64,000 nucleotides of DNA, taken from contig NZ_PEEU01000001.1 of the NCBI RefSeq assembly GCF_002754195.1, positions 3,720,001 to 3,784,000 of the forward strand. The letters run 5' to 3'. This stretch comes from Flavobacterium sp. 9 (GTDB lineage Bacteria; Bacteroidota; Bacteroidia; Flavobacteriales; Flavobacteriaceae). The position numbers were made by a program, and so were the translations under genes. Within the stretch, counting starts at the first letter, position 1. Every line of letters starts with the position of its first letter. This document shows positions 1 to 9,046 of this stretch, piece by piece. Under the pieces are notes generated by a model. That model was not told the DNA's origin. It did no database searches and was given only the letters and a program-made list of their open reading frames with translations.

Positions 1-2
1 CA

Positions 3-152
3 TCGGTTTCTGGATATTATTTCGGAAATCCAAAAAGCAGGTATTTCGGACTCGGAAAAATTAAAGAAGATCAGGTTGTAGATTACGCCAAACGACGCAA
101 TGTACCAACGGATTACGCAATGAAATGGTTAAACCCTAATATAGCAGATTAA
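3..152 (+). CDS. metH: Methionine synthase (MetH), C-terminal end only
   Basis: The reading frame is open from the window edge to a TAA at 150-152, giving the last 49 residues of a protein. It includes [20 protein letters not shown] and ends in KWLNPNIAD. This matches the end of the cobalamin-dependent methionine synthase activation domain, where a short segment of the form FxxGKIxxDQVxDYAxR precedes a terminal WLxPN. MetH transfers a methyl group from 5-methyltetrahydrofolate to homocysteine in the cytoplasm. The next gene is metF, which makes that methyl donor, and this supports the call. Only the tail is visible, so completeness cannot be judged. Confidence 0.85.
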   Translation, partial: SVSGYYFGNPKSRYFGLGKIKEDQVVDYAKRRNVPTDYAMKWLNPNIAD

Positions 153-161
153 AAAGAAAAG

Positions 162-223
162 GTTTCAAGTTTCAGGTTTCAAGTTATGTACGCTTGAAAC
201 CTGAAACTGAAAAAACTTGAAAC
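162..223. repeat. Imperfect inverted repeat between metH and metF
   Basis: The left arm GTTTCAAGTTTCAGGTTTCA is answered by CTTGAAACCTGAAACT and a further CTTGAAAC. The hairpin fills the metH-metF gap. A related single arm (AACTTGAAACTTAAAACCTG) lies at 28834-28858, so this is a dispersed intergenic repeat and not a gene-specific site. Confidence 0.55.
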
Positions 224-234
224 AAAAAATAAGA

Positions 235-1191
235 ATGAAAGTAACAGAACATATAGAAAACGCCAAAGGAAATACATTATTCTCATTTGAACTTATTCCG
301 CCTCAAAAAGGGAAAAGTATTCAGGAATTATACGATAATATTGATCCGTTGATGGAGTTTAAACCGCCATTTATTGATGTAACTACTTCGCGCGAAGAGT
401 ATATCTATATTGATAAAGGCAACGGACTTTTAGACAAAAAATTAACTCGTATGCGTCCGGGAACGCTTGGAATTTGCGCTTCTATAAAACATAAATACAA
501 TGTTGATACCGTACCACATTTGCTTTGTGGAGGTTTCACACAAGAAGAAACAGAATACATGCTTGTAGATTGTCAGTATTTGGGAATCAATAATTTAATG
601 GCACTTCGTGGTGATGCAATGAAAGACGAACAATCTTTTGTGCCAAAAGTTGGCGGTAACAAGTTTGCTATTGATTTGGTTCGACAAATCAACGATTTGA
701 ATTGTGGTAAATATCTGCATGAAGTGATGGATGCCGATAATAAAGCTGATTTTTGTATTGGCGTTGCAGGTTATCCCGAGAAACATTTAGAATCTCCATC
801 TTTACAATCTGATTTAAAAAGACTGAAAGAAAAAGTAGATGCCGGAGCAGATTATGTTGTTACACAAATGTTTTTTGACAATGCTAAATACTTTAAATTT
901 GTAGAAAAAGCAAGAGAAATTGGAATCACAATTCCGATTATTCCGGGAATTAAACCAATTGCAGTTCAAAGACATTTACAAATTTTACCACAAATCTTCA
1001 GAATTGATTTACCGGAAGATTTAATCGATGCAGTAGATAAATGCAAGAATAATGCAGAAATCAAACAAGTCGGAATCGAATGGGCAATTCAGCAATCATT
1101 AGAATTAAAAGCCGCAGGAGTTCCGGTTTTACATTATTATTCAATGGGGAAATCTGAGAATATTCGCCAAATCGCAAGTCAGATTTTTTAA
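235..1191 (+). CDS. metF: Methylenetetrahydrofolate reductase
   Basis: This 318-residue protein reduces 5,10-methylene- to 5-methyltetrahydrofolate, the methyl donor for MetH. The N-terminus has FSFELIPPQKG, the conserved first strand of the MetF TIM barrel with its catalytic Glu. NNLMALRGD, GVAGYPEKH, GADYVVTQMFFD and PIIPGIKPI follow in the usual order. The length is normal for the family. The frame could be extended to a TTG at 217, but that adds residues encoded inside the intergenic repeat, so the ATG at 235 is chosen. It lies directly downstream of metH, as in many Bacteroidota, and probably shares its transcript. Confidence 0.95.
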   Translation: MKVTEHIENAKGNTLFSFELIPPQKGKSIQELYDNIDPLMEFKPPFIDVTTSREEYIYIDKGNGLLDKKLTRMRPGTLGICASIKHKYNVDTVPHLLCGGFTQEETEYMLVDCQYLGINNLMALRGDAMKDEQSFVPKVGGNKFAIDLVRQINDLNCGKYLHEVMDADNKADFCIGVAGYPEKHLESPSLQSDLKRLKEKVDAGADYVVTQMFFDNAKYFKFVEKAREIGITIPIIPGIKPIAVQRHLQILPQIFRIDLPEDLIDAVDKCKNNAEIKQVGIEWAIQQSLELKAAGVPVLHYYSMGKSENIRQIASQIF

Positions 1192-1195
1192 TGTC

Positions 1196-1277
1196 TTTGC
1201 GAGGAACGAAGCAATCTCATGCCGCATATCTTTAGTGATTATAAAAGTGTGGTTGCTTCGTTCCTCGCAATTACAAA
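1196..1277. repeat. Palindromic intergenic repeat (GCGAGGAACGAAGCAATC family)
   Basis: TTTGCGAGGAACGAAGCAAT on the left is mirrored by GGTTGCTTCGTTCCTCGCAA on the right around a roughly 35-nt loop. Half of the same element recurs at 45838-45864 (GATTGCTTCGTTCCTCACAA). It sits immediately after the metF stop and could fold as an mRNA 3-prime hairpin. Confidence 0.7.
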
Positions 1278-1304
1278 GCAGCTTGAAATTTAAACTTAAC
1301 GATT

Positions 1305-1958
1305 ATGAAACAAGAAGAGTTACAAGCAATAGCTTCACAATTAAAGCATCCAACTGGAGAAAAAGGAATAGAAATGGCAAATATGATGCATGAAACAAAC
1401 ATCAATATGACGCGCCATTCGATTCAGAATCTACATATAACAGCAGGAAATACAATTCTGGAATTAGGTCACGGAAATGCAGGTCATGTCGAATTTATAT
1501 TCGAACAAGCTGATAATCTAAAGTATTACGGACTTGAAATGTCTGAATTGATGTTTCAGGAAGCACGCCAGATCAACAGGAATTTTGTCTCTCAAAAACA
1601 AGCTTTTTTTTCACTTTACGATGGAAATATAATTCCGTTTTCAGACCATTCCTTCGATAAAATATTTACTGTAAATACAATTTATTTTTGGCAGGAACCT
1701 GAAAAATTGCTTTCAGAAATTTATAGAGTTTTACAACCAAAAGGGATTTTCTGCATCACTTTTGCCGAAGAAAGTTTTATGAAGCAACTTCCTTTTACTC
1801 AATTTGAATTTGAACTTTACAGCACTGAAAAAGCTAAAAAACTGATTGAGAATACGACTTTCAAAATCATAAATACGGAAACTTTAACCGAAAAAGTAAA
1901 AAGTAAAACAGGAGAATTGGTCGACAGAGCTTTTACTACTTTGGTTTTAGAAAAATAA
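1305..1958 (+). CDS. Class I SAM-dependent methyltransferase
   Basis: This is a 217-residue cytoplasmic protein. Motif I of the Rossmann methyltransferases is seen as ILELGHGNAGHVEFI at about residues 50-64. The acidic strand-2 end is YYGLEMSELM, and the post-motif region FDKIFTVNTIYFWQEPEKLLSEIYRVLQPKG follows (its parts FTVNTIYFW and IYRVLQPKG are typical of the Methyltransf_11 family). The substrate cannot be deduced. It lies downstream of metF but is separated by a palindromic repeat, so cotranscription is uncertain. The family call is firm, the function open. Confidence 0.85.
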   Translation: MKQEELQAIASQLKHPTGEKGIEMANMMHETNINMTRHSIQNLHITAGNTILELGHGNAGHVEFIFEQADNLKYYGLEMSELMFQEARQINRNFVSQKQAFFSLYDGNIIPFSDHSFDKIFTVNTIYFWQEPEKLLSEIYRVLQPKGIFCITFAEESFMKQLPFTQFEFELYSTEKAKKLIENTTFKIINTETLTEKVKSKTGELVDRAFTTLVLEK

Positions 1959-1994
1959 TGGTTAACGAATTCATGACGCAAACTCTTTATTTTG

Positions 1995-2149
1995 TACCGT
2001 TAGGCACTAAATATTGGTAGAAATCATAAATTAAAATAGATTTGGCGTGCCGTAGGTACGCGACAAACCGATATCTATTACGTACCTACGGCACGCCGAC
2101 ACATTTCGAATTTACGATCAATCTACCAATATTTAGTGCCTAACGGCAC
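1995..2149. repeat. Nested double inverted repeat, MITE/REP-like
   Basis: The outer arms of about 27 nt (TACCGTTAGGCACTAAATAT... and its complement ending GTGCCTAACGGCA) enclose inner arms that match perfectly over 17 nt. The inner arms are GGCGTGCCGTAGGTACG at 2044-2060 and CGTACCTACGGCACGCC at 2081-2097. The rest of the gap between the methyltransferase and the symporter (1959-2291) is plain AT-rich sequence that must hold the symporter promoter. Confidence 0.75.
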
Positions 2150-2291
2150 AGTTAATTCGCATAAATTAAAAAATCATTTGAAATTATTTTAATCTGTGGC
2201 AGTAAAAAATAATTTTAGTACTCAATTTTTGAGTAATTTAATTGATTTTTATTTTCACATTTCTATTCCCAAATTGTAATACGATTAAATT

Positions 2292-3515
2292 ATGGAGCTT
2301 AAAAAAATCAATTTTCTAAAAAGCTACAGCAGTGTATTGTTGCTTTTGGGCGGTATTACACTCGGTAGTATTTTTGGGTTAGTTTTTAAAGAAAAAGTTG
2401 CTGTTATAAAACCTATTGGAGATATATTCTTAAACTTGCTTTTTACAGCAATTATTCCACTTGTTTTCTTTACCATAACGTCCTCGATCGCCAATCTGGA
2501 AAAAACAGAAAAGCTGGGAAGACTATTTGTTATAATGATTGCGGTTTTTTTAGGAACGCTTCTTATTTCGGCTATTGTTATGATTATAGCCGTTTCTCTT
2601 TTTCCAATTCATGAGAACATTATAATTACTAAAATTCCGCTTGAAAATATTAAATCGGGAAGTGTTGGTGATCAAATAGCGCAATTGCTTGCTACAAATG
2701 ATTTTTATGAATTATTGTCCCGAAAAAGTATGCTGGCACTTATTATTTTTTCCTTTTTAATAGGATTTGCAACTTTGCAGTCAGGAGAAAAAGGAAATGC
2801 TTTCAAAAGTTTTCTGGACTCCGGAAACGAAGTGATGAAACAGCTTTTGACTATGATTATGAAATTAGCTCCAATAGGTTTAGGTGCTTATTTTGCTTAT
2901 CAGGTTAGTTATTATGGTCCGCAATTATTTGGAGTTTACGCAAAACCATTAGGAGTTTATTATGCAGCTTGTGTATTTTATTTCTTTGTGTTTTTTAGTT
3001 TATATGCTTTAGTGGCGGGAGGAAAAAGAGCTTTTGTAGTTTTTTGGAGCAATAATATTACACCTTCATTAACGGCAATTGGAACTTGCAGCAGCATTGC
3101 AACGATTCCGGCAAATTTGGTCGCAGCCGAAAAAATGGGAATCCCAAAACATGTTCGGAATTTAGTTATTCCGCTTGGAGCGCCATTGCATAAAGACGGT
3201 TCAAGTATGTCGTCTATCTTGAAAATAACCTTTCTTTTTGCCATGTTTGGAAAAGATTTCACTTCACCTTCAACCATACTTTTGGCATTAGGAATTACCG
3301 TAATCGTATCGATTGTAGAAGGCGGAATTCCAAATGGAGGTTATATAGGAGAAGTTCTTGCCATTACAGTTTATGGTTTACCAATGGAACAAGCTTTGCC
3401 GGTTGCCATGATCTTAGGAACTCTTGTTGATCCAATCGCAACTTTATTAAATGCGAATGGCGATGTAATTTGTTCTATGATGGTCTCGCGATTCTCTGAA
3501 AAGACAAAGTGGTAA
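2292..3515 (+). CDS. Dicarboxylate/amino acid:cation symporter (DAACS family)
   Basis: This 407-residue inner-membrane protein has about eight hydrophobic segments. It has the GltPh-like layout: PLVFFTITSSIANLE (TM3 region), the Ser-rich re-entrant loop GTCSSIATIPANL, and the TM7 motif. It should import a C4-dicarboxylate or acidic amino acid with Na+ or H+. The TM7 motif reads HKDGSS in place of the common NMDGT, with M changed to K at a cation/substrate-binding position. The specificity may therefore differ from the characterised glutamate and succinate carriers. It is monocistronic, with gaps on both sides. Confidence 0.88.
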   Translation: MELKKINFLKSYSSVLLLLGGITLGSIFGLVFKEKVAVIKPIGDIFLNLLFTAIIPLVFFTITSSIANLEKTEKLGRLFVIMIAVFLGTLLISAIVMIIAVSLFPIHENIIITKIPLENIKSGSVGDQIAQLLATNDFYELLSRKSMLALIIFSFLIGFATLQSGEKGNAFKSFLDSGNEVMKQLLTMIMKLAPIGLGAYFAYQVSYYGPQLFGVYAKPLGVYYAACVFYFFVFFSLYALVAGGKRAFVVFWSNNITPSLTAIGTCSSIATIPANLVAAEKMGIPKHVRNLVIPLGAPLHKDGSSMSSILKITFLFAMFGKDFTSPSTILLALGITVIVSIVEGGIPNGGYIGEVLAITVYGLPMEQALPVAMILGTLVDPIATLLNANGDVICSMMVSRFSEKTKW

Positions 3516-3622
3516 TTTTTCCCCAACAATAAATAAAAAATCAGTGTTAATCAGCTTAATCAGTGTCATCTGTGGGCGATGTCTACAATAGCACTTGTGT
3601 ATAAGCATTTAAAAAATACATA

Positions 3623-5032
3623 ATGAATTCAGTACTTCAGCATGATCTAAATGATATCGAAAATATTCTTAATCAGGCAAAACAACAAGGAATCGACTTT
3701 TTGAATAATCTTGAAAATATTCCAACTTCTAAAAAAGAATCAATTGATCCAACAAGAAATTTAAATGAAGAAGGTTTAGGATCATTAGCAACTTTAGAAG
3801 AATTTAAAGAACGATTGGCGCCTTTAATGGTTGCTTCTCCGGGACCAAGATATTTAGGTTTTGTAACCGGAGGATCAACACCGGCTTCTCTTGCAGGAGA
3901 TTGGTTGTCTTCGGTTTATGACCAAAATACACAATCGATAAAAGCACAAGGAGGAAACTCGGCATTGATAGAATTTGAAACAATCCATTTATTATTACAA
4001 TTATTAAGATTGCCGGATTCTTTTTTGGGCGGATTTGTAACCGGTGCAACAATGTCTAATTTTACCTGTTTGGGAGTTGCAAGACAATGGTTTGGAAATC
4101 AATTAGGGAAAGATTTTGCCAAAAACGGAATTTCTGAAACGATAAATATTCTAACTGCAACGCCACATTCTTCTTCTGTAAAAACGCTGGCGATGTTAGG
4201 CATCGGAAGTAATAATTTTACCTCAATCAAAACTGTTGAAGGCAATCGCGAAGCAATAGATATTATTGATTTAGAAGAAAATATTAAAAAGTTAAACGGA
4301 AAACCTTTCATCTTAATTTCGAGTGCAGGAACTGTAAATACAGCTGATTTTGATGATTTTAAAGCTATTTCAAAACTAAAAGGAAAACATAAATTCTGGT
4401 GGCATATCGACGCTGCTTTTGGCGGATTTGCTGCTGCTTCAGAAAAATACAAACATCTTGTAGAAGGTTGGGAAGGAGCGGATAGTATTACCGTCGATTG
4501 TCATAAATGGCTAAATGTTCCTTATGAAAGCGCTTTTTATTTGATTAAAAAAGAACATGCAAGTTTACAGATTGAGACTTTTCAAAATTCAAACGCACCT
4601 TATTTGGGTAATCCGTTAGAAAATTTTAATTACCTGAATGTAGTGCCTGAAAATTCAAGACGATTACGAGCTTTGCCAGTTTGGTTTTCTTTATTGGCTT
4701 ATGGAAAAGAAGGTTTTCAGGATATAATAGAAAATAGCGCTCATTTGGCTTTGCACTTTGGAAACGAACTTATTGAAAATGGAAATTTTGAACTTCTGGC
4801 ACCAATTCGATTAAATAATGTTTGTTTTACTTTAAAAGGAAATCATAATCAGGAAAAAGTAAGTGAGTTTTTGACTCGTTTAAATGATAGAGGAAAAGTA
4901 TTTATGACGCCAACAGTGTATCAAAATCGCAAAGGAATCAGAGCGTCTTTTGTGAATTGGCGTACAACAGAAAATGACGTTAAAATCATAATGGAAGAAC
5001 TAAAAGAAACAATTCTGGATCTCGAAATATAA
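3623..5032 (+). CDS. PLP-dependent group II decarboxylase-like enzyme
   Basis: This 469-residue cytoplasmic enzyme belongs to the pyridoxal-dependent decarboxylase family (aromatic L-amino acid, glutamate and diaminobutyrate decarboxylases). It shows FVTGGSTPASLAGD and FVTGATMSNFTCL for the phosphate cup, HIDAAFGG for the Asp that contacts the pyridine nitrogen, and DCHKWLN, whose Lys295 should form the Schiff base. The family usually reads DPHKW, so Cys replaces Pro here. The substrate is not predictable; a family member annotated as an aminotransferase would look similar. A strong terminator follows the gene. Confidence 0.85.
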   Translation: MNSVLQHDLNDIENILNQAKQQGIDFLNNLENIPTSKKESIDPTRNLNEEGLGSLATLEEFKERLAPLMVASPGPRYLGFVTGGSTPASLAGDWLSSVYDQNTQSIKAQGGNSALIEFETIHLLLQLLRLPDSFLGGFVTGATMSNFTCLGVARQWFGNQLGKDFAKNGISETINILTATPHSSSVKTLAMLGIGSNNFTSIKTVEGNREAIDIIDLEENIKKLNGKPFILISSAGTVNTADFDDFKAISKLKGKHKFWWHIDAAFGGFAAASEKYKHLVEGWEGADSITVDCHKWLNVPYESAFYLIKKEHASLQIETFQNSNAPYLGNPLENFNYLNVVPENSRRLRALPVWFSLLAYGKEGFQDIIENSAHLALHFGNELIENGNFELLAPIRLNNVCFTLKGNHNQEKVSEFLTRLNDRGKVFMTPTVYQNRKGIRASFVNWRTTENDVKIIMEELKETILDLEI

Positions 5033-5049
5033 TATAATTACAATTTTTT

Positions 5050-5084
5050 AAAGCCCGCTTATTTGATAAGCGGGCTTTTTTTAT
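5050..5084 (+). terminator. Rho-independent terminator
   Basis: A perfect 13-bp stem (AAAGCCCGCTTAT / ATAAGCGGGCTTT) with a 3-nt loop is followed by TTTTTT. It is placed 18 nt after the decarboxylase stop. Confidence 0.92.
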
Positions 5085-5259
5085 GGGCAAATTTTTAGTT
5101 TTTATTAAAATTACTCTTAAATGTTTTAACTTTTGGGATAGTTTATTTTAAGCAAATCTTAATTTAAATTTAATTATCTGTTAAGGATGTTGCTATTTTT
5201 TATTGATTCTTCGATTTAAAAGTTAATTATAATTTTTATTTAGAATAATTAAAAATAGC

Positions 5260-5290
5260 TTGGAAAAACTCTTTTGAGGGCCTAATTTTG
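5260..5290 (+). promoter_or_regulatory. Bacteroidota sigma-ABfr-type promoter for the Xus-like operon
   Basis: TTG at 5260-5262 and TAATTTTG at 5283-5290 match the TTTG / TAnnTTTG consensus with a 20-nt spacer. The start codon lies about 31 nt after the -7 box. No Fur-box palindrome was recognised here. Confidence 0.6.
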
Positions 5291-5321
5291 TTGCTAATTT
5301 AATTTTCAAATCAAAACTTAA

Positions 5322-7670
5322 ATGATGCACATAAGTAGATTATTGCTCTTGATTACCATTTTTTTTACTTCACTTCAAGGGTATTCACAAAAAAACAAAG
5401 TAAACTTAACCGGGGTTATTGTAACCAATCTTGGAAAACCCGCTGAAGGAGTTTCGGTAGCACTAAAAGGAACGCAATACGCAACTTTGACAAACTCAAA
5501 AGGAGAATATAAAATCAGTGCCGATGCAGGGAATTATGTTTTGTCTGTTACTCATGTTGGTTATAAGACAACAGAAACAGCCATTTATCTAAAACAAGGC
5601 GGAAAATCTACTCAGAACATTACAATGGAAGAAGATATGGCGACTTTAAGTGAAGTTGCCGTAACAGGAAAATCTAAAGTACAACGAGCACGTGAGCAGG
5701 CATATAATATTACGGCAATTGATCTGAAAAAGACATACAATACTTCTGCCGATTTAAATCAGGTTTTGAATAAAACGACAGGAGTTCGTATTCGTGAATA
5801 CGGAGGTTTAGGATCTGCTTTTAACTTTTCGCTGAATGGATTTTCAGGAAATCAAGTGAAATTTTTTCTGGATGGAGTTCCAATGGATAGTTATGGTTCT
5901 GCGCTTACGCTGAATAATATTCCAGTAAATATGGCCGAAAGAATCGATGTTTACAAAGGAGTTGTTCCTATAGAATTAGGTGCAGATGCTTTGGGTGGTG
6001 CAGTAAATATCGTTACTAATAAAAATGTAAGTCGTTATGTTGACGCTTCTTATAGTTATGGTTCATTTAATACGCATAGAGCCGCTGTTAATACAAGATT
6101 TTCTGGCAGAGATGGTTTTATTGCAAACATAAATGCCTTTGCAAATTACTCAGACAACGATTATAAAGTAGATGTAAGTGTTGTAGATAAAAACACTTCG
6201 AAGTATTTGCCGGAACAAAAATACAAGCACTTTCACGATGGTTACAAATCAGGAACTATAATGGCAGAAGCTGGTTTTAAGAACAAAAGTTTTGCTGATT
6301 ATTTGCTTGTTGGTTTTACTATGGCCGGAAATAAAAAAGAAATTCAGCAAGGTAGAACAATGCAAAGGGTAGTTGGGCAAGCCTTTACAGATAATGAAAG
6401 TTTTATTACTTCATTAAAATTTAAAAAAAGCGACCTTTTTACTAAAGGATTAACATTGAACATTAATACCACTTATGCTTTAGTAAACAACCGTTCAGTA
6501 GATACTTCTTCAAGGGTTTATGACTGGACAGGAAATTATGTGTACAGACAATTTGCAGGAGCTAATGATAAAGGTGAATTAGGCAACAAAACGATCTATG
6601 TTTATGATGAGACAAATTCGCAGGTGACCACAAATTTAAAATACCAGATAAATGAGCAACATTCGATCGCTGTAAACTATTCTTACTTAGGTTATAAACG
6701 AAAAGAAACCGAAGAGTACTTAAAAGTAGTAGAACTTGGAGAACCAACCATTGATAAAAACATTTTAGGATTAGGCTATAATTTTAGTGGTTTAGATAAT
6801 AGATTGGCGATTTCGGGATTTGGAAAAATGTTTGACCTTTCTACCAAAATGATTTCTAATAATATCAGTGAATCTACTTCGTCAACGAACTTTGGTTATG
6901 GAGCTACGGCGGCGTATCATTTGTCAGATAAATTTCAAATAAAAGGATCTTACGAACATACTTACCGTTTGCCTTCGGATATAGAAATGCTTGGAGATGG
7001 GCTAATAATAAACAGCAACATAGGATTAAAACCGGAGAGTAGTGATAATGCAAATTTAGGATTGGCATTTCTTACTCAAAAAAATAAAAATCAATTTGCT
7101 GCAGAGACAAGTTTAATTTACAGAGAAGCCAAAGATTTTATTCGAGAACAGCAAGTTGGAGATAAAGCTGTTTTTGAAAACCTTCAAAATGTACAAATAA
7201 CAGGTATTGATGGAGTTCTTAGATATGGTTTTAAAGATTTAGTGACTTTTGAAGTAAACGGAACCTATCAAAAAAGTCTCAATAAAAACAAATACAAAAT
7301 AGGAACTACCAGTCCGGATGTACTATACAATGCGCAATTGCCAAACGTTCCAATCTTCTACGGAAATGCTGATTTGACTTTTAATTTTAAAAACATCAAA
7401 TATAAGGATGACAGACTTTCTCTAAATGTAAGTGCAAATTATATAGATGCTTTTTATCTGACTTGGCCGGTTTTAGGAAGTTTGGAAACTAAAAAATCAA
7501 TTCCGGAACAATTTACTCAAAATGCAATGGTCGCCTATTCTTTTTTGAACGGAAAATATAATCTGGCTTTTGAATGCCGAAATATTACGGATGTAAAAGT
7601 GTACGATTATTTCAAAGTTCAAAAACCCGGACGTGCTTTTTCAGTAAAGTTCAGATACTTTCTTCAGTAA
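5322..7670 (+). CDS. TonB-dependent outer-membrane receptor, XusA-like
   Basis: This 782-residue protein has a Sec signal peptide ending near GYSQ. A carboxypeptidase-regulatory-like domain follows (about residues 28-110, with KPAEGVSVALKGTQYATLTN). The plug is at about 125-230 (LNQVLNKTTGVRIREYGGLG, then IDVYKGVVPIELGADALGGA), and a 22-strand-type barrel runs to the terminal aromatic strand FSVKFRYFLQ. It should import a ferric chelate or another scarce ligand across the outer membrane. The next two genes (a DUF4374 lipoprotein and a PepSY protein) give the gene order of the xenosiderophore system XusABC of Bacteroides thetaiotaomicron. Substrate assignment rests on that context. Either of the two adjacent ATGs could be the start. 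Confidence 0.9.
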   Translation: MMHISRLLLLITIFFTSLQGYSQKNKVNLTGVIVTNLGKPAEGVSVALKGTQYATLTNSKGEYKISADAGNYVLSVTHVGYKTTETAIYLKQGGKSTQNITMEEDMATLSEVAVTGKSKVQRAREQAYNITAIDLKKTYNTSADLNQVLNKTTGVRIREYGGLGSAFNFSLNGFSGNQVKFFLDGVPMDSYGSALTLNNIPVNMAERIDVYKGVVPIELGADALGGAVNIVTNKNVSRYVDASYSYGSFNTHRAAVNTRFSGRDGFIANINAFANYSDNDYKVDVSVVDKNTSKYLPEQKYKHFHDGYKSGTIMAEAGFKNKSFADYLLVGFTMAGNKKEIQQGRTMQRVVGQAFTDNESFITSLKFKKSDLFTKGLTLNINTTYALVNNRSVDTSSRVYDWTGNYVYRQFAGANDKGELGNKTIYVYDETNSQVTTNLKYQINEQHSIAVNYSYLGYKRKETEEYLKVVELGEPTIDKNILGLGYNFSGLDNRLAISGFGKMFDLSTKMISNNISESTSSTNFGYGATAAYHLSDKFQIKGSYEHTYRLPSDIEMLGDGLIINSNIGLKPESSDNANLGLAFLTQKNKNQFAAETSLIYREAKDFIREQQVGDKAVFENLQNVQITGIDGVLRYGFKDLVTFEVNGTYQKSLNKNKYKIGTTSPDVLYNAQLPNVPIFYGNADLTFNFKNIKYKDDRLSLNVSANYIDAFYLTWPVLGSLETKKSIPEQFTQNAMVAYSFLNGKYNLAFECRNITDVKVYDYFKVQKPGRAFSVKFRYFLQ

Positions 7671-7705
7671 TTCAATTTTAATAATAACCCTTAATAATTA
7701 TAATC

Positions 7706-8950
7706 ATGTTTGTAAACAAATTCGCAAAATGCTTTGCATTGGCTTTTCTGTCCTTAACTATTTTTTCATGCAGCAGTGATGATGCACCAAAAGAGGAGAC
7801 GCCAACTGTAAATGGTACTAAATATGTTACCTCATATTGGTTGGCAGATTATACTCAGTATATATTAGATTTCACTTCTACAGATCAATTAATGACTGGA
7901 GAAATTAGTGCAAAAGGAGTAGGTATTGAGCAAAACGGAAGTTGTTTTCCTATAGAAAATACGTTTTTTGCCTTAAGTACAGATGATGAAGGATCAGCTT
8001 CATTTCATCTTAATAGTGCTGGTAAATTAGTACAGGGAGGCAAACTTGCTTTCGAATCATCTTATGCAGTTGGTTATACTGATGATAAAAGAATGATCAA
8101 TATTGGAGCAACCTGGGATGGTAGTTCATCTGATTATGAATTGATGATTTACAATCCTGCTACTATTTCTGTTGATGGTCGTAAATTCAATGATTTTAGT
8201 GTTGATCCATCAAACAAAAAAATATTATACTGGCCAACAGGAGCTGCAGTTTCAGGAGACAAACTTTTTGTTCCGGTATATACTAAAGATGTTACTGACG
8301 GAACAAATAAAGTATTATCATCTGATGCTACAGTGAGAATCTACAAATATCCTTCTTTAGATTATGTTACTACAATCAAAGATGCGAGAACAAATGCTAT
8401 TGGTATGTACTATACTAATACAGGAATTGTACAAACACAATCAGGAGATATTTATACATTTTCATCTAATGCCCATGCTGGTGGTTATCCTCCTACAGCA
8501 GTTTCTTCTGGAATATTGCGTATTAGAAAAGGAGATGCTAAGTTTGATCCGGGTTACTTCTTCGATCTTGAAACAAGCAGTTTAAAAGGAAAAGTTTTGG
8601 CAGCATATCCGTTAGGAGGAGAGAAAGTTTTTATCTCTTATATTCCTAATAGTGTCGATTCTAAAGATAATTTCTATAGTTTTTTAGGTACAAAAACTAT
8701 TTTCAAATCGGCAATTCTTGACCTGGCTAATAAAACAATTTTAGAAGTTAGCGGATTACCTGATCATGGTGGAGACGAATTCTTCGGATTAGGAAGTTTA
8801 TTTGTTGAAAACGGAAAAGCATACAAAAGTTTCGTTACAGGAGATCAGGCTCGTGTTTATCAAATCGATATCGCGACTGGTACTGCAAAAGCCGGAGCAG
8901 TTCTTAAAGAAGGTCTTTACTTGCCTTCTATTGGTAAACTGACTTTCTAA
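7706..8950 (+). CDS. DUF4374 surface lipoprotein, XusB-like
   Basis: This 414-residue protein has a lipoprotein signal peptide; the lipobox LTIFSC puts the lipidated Cys at residue 22 and is followed by Ser-Ser-Asp-Asp. The remainder is beta-rich with recurrent segments such as GTKYVTSYWLADYTQYIL, KVLAAYPLGGEKVFISYIP and DQARVYQIDIATGTAKAG. This agrees with the beta-propeller fold known for DUF4374. In Bacteroides, XusB binds ferric enterobactin at the cell surface. Here it lies 35 bp after the receptor and before the PepSY gene, so a siderophore-capturing partner is the best inference. The ligand is unknown. Confidence 0.85.
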   Translation: MFVNKFAKCFALAFLSLTIFSCSSDDAPKEETPTVNGTKYVTSYWLADYTQYILDFTSTDQLMTGEISAKGVGIEQNGSCFPIENTFFALSTDDEGSASFHLNSAGKLVQGGKLAFESSYAVGYTDDKRMINIGATWDGSSSDYELMIYNPATISVDGRKFNDFSVDPSNKKILYWPTGAAVSGDKLFVPVYTKDVTDGTNKVLSSDATVRIYKYPSLDYVTTIKDARTNAIGMYYTNTGIVQTQSGDIYTFSSNAHAGGYPPTAVSSGILRIRKGDAKFDPGYFFDLETSSLKGKVLAAYPLGGEKVFISYIPNSVDSKDNFYSFLGTKTIFKSAILDLANKTILEVSGLPDHGGDEFFGLGSLFVENGKAYKSFVTGDQARVYQIDIATGTAKAGAVLKEGLYLPSIGKLTF

Positions 8951-8967
8951 ATTAATTTTTTATAATT

Positions 8968-9000
8968 GGCTTGAGGTATTATTTAGGTAATCCTCAGGCC
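8968..9000 (+). terminator. Intercistronic stem-loop
   Basis: GGCTTGAGG pairs with CCTCAGGCC (9 bp, one G-U) between the DUF4374 and PepSY genes and is followed by ATTTTATG. The U-run is poor, so it may be a partial terminator or an mRNA-stability hairpin that lowers expression of the third gene, not a full stop. Confidence 0.5.
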
Positions 9001-9046
9001 ATTTTATGTATTACTTAAAGCATTATTCTTTTCAAATTATACTTCG

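Noticed and set aside
3541..3577. Direct repeats of TCAGTGT.AATCAG between the symporter and decarboxylase genes
   Set aside because: Too short and imperfect to define an element; reported only as a possible remnant of a dispersed intergenic repeat.
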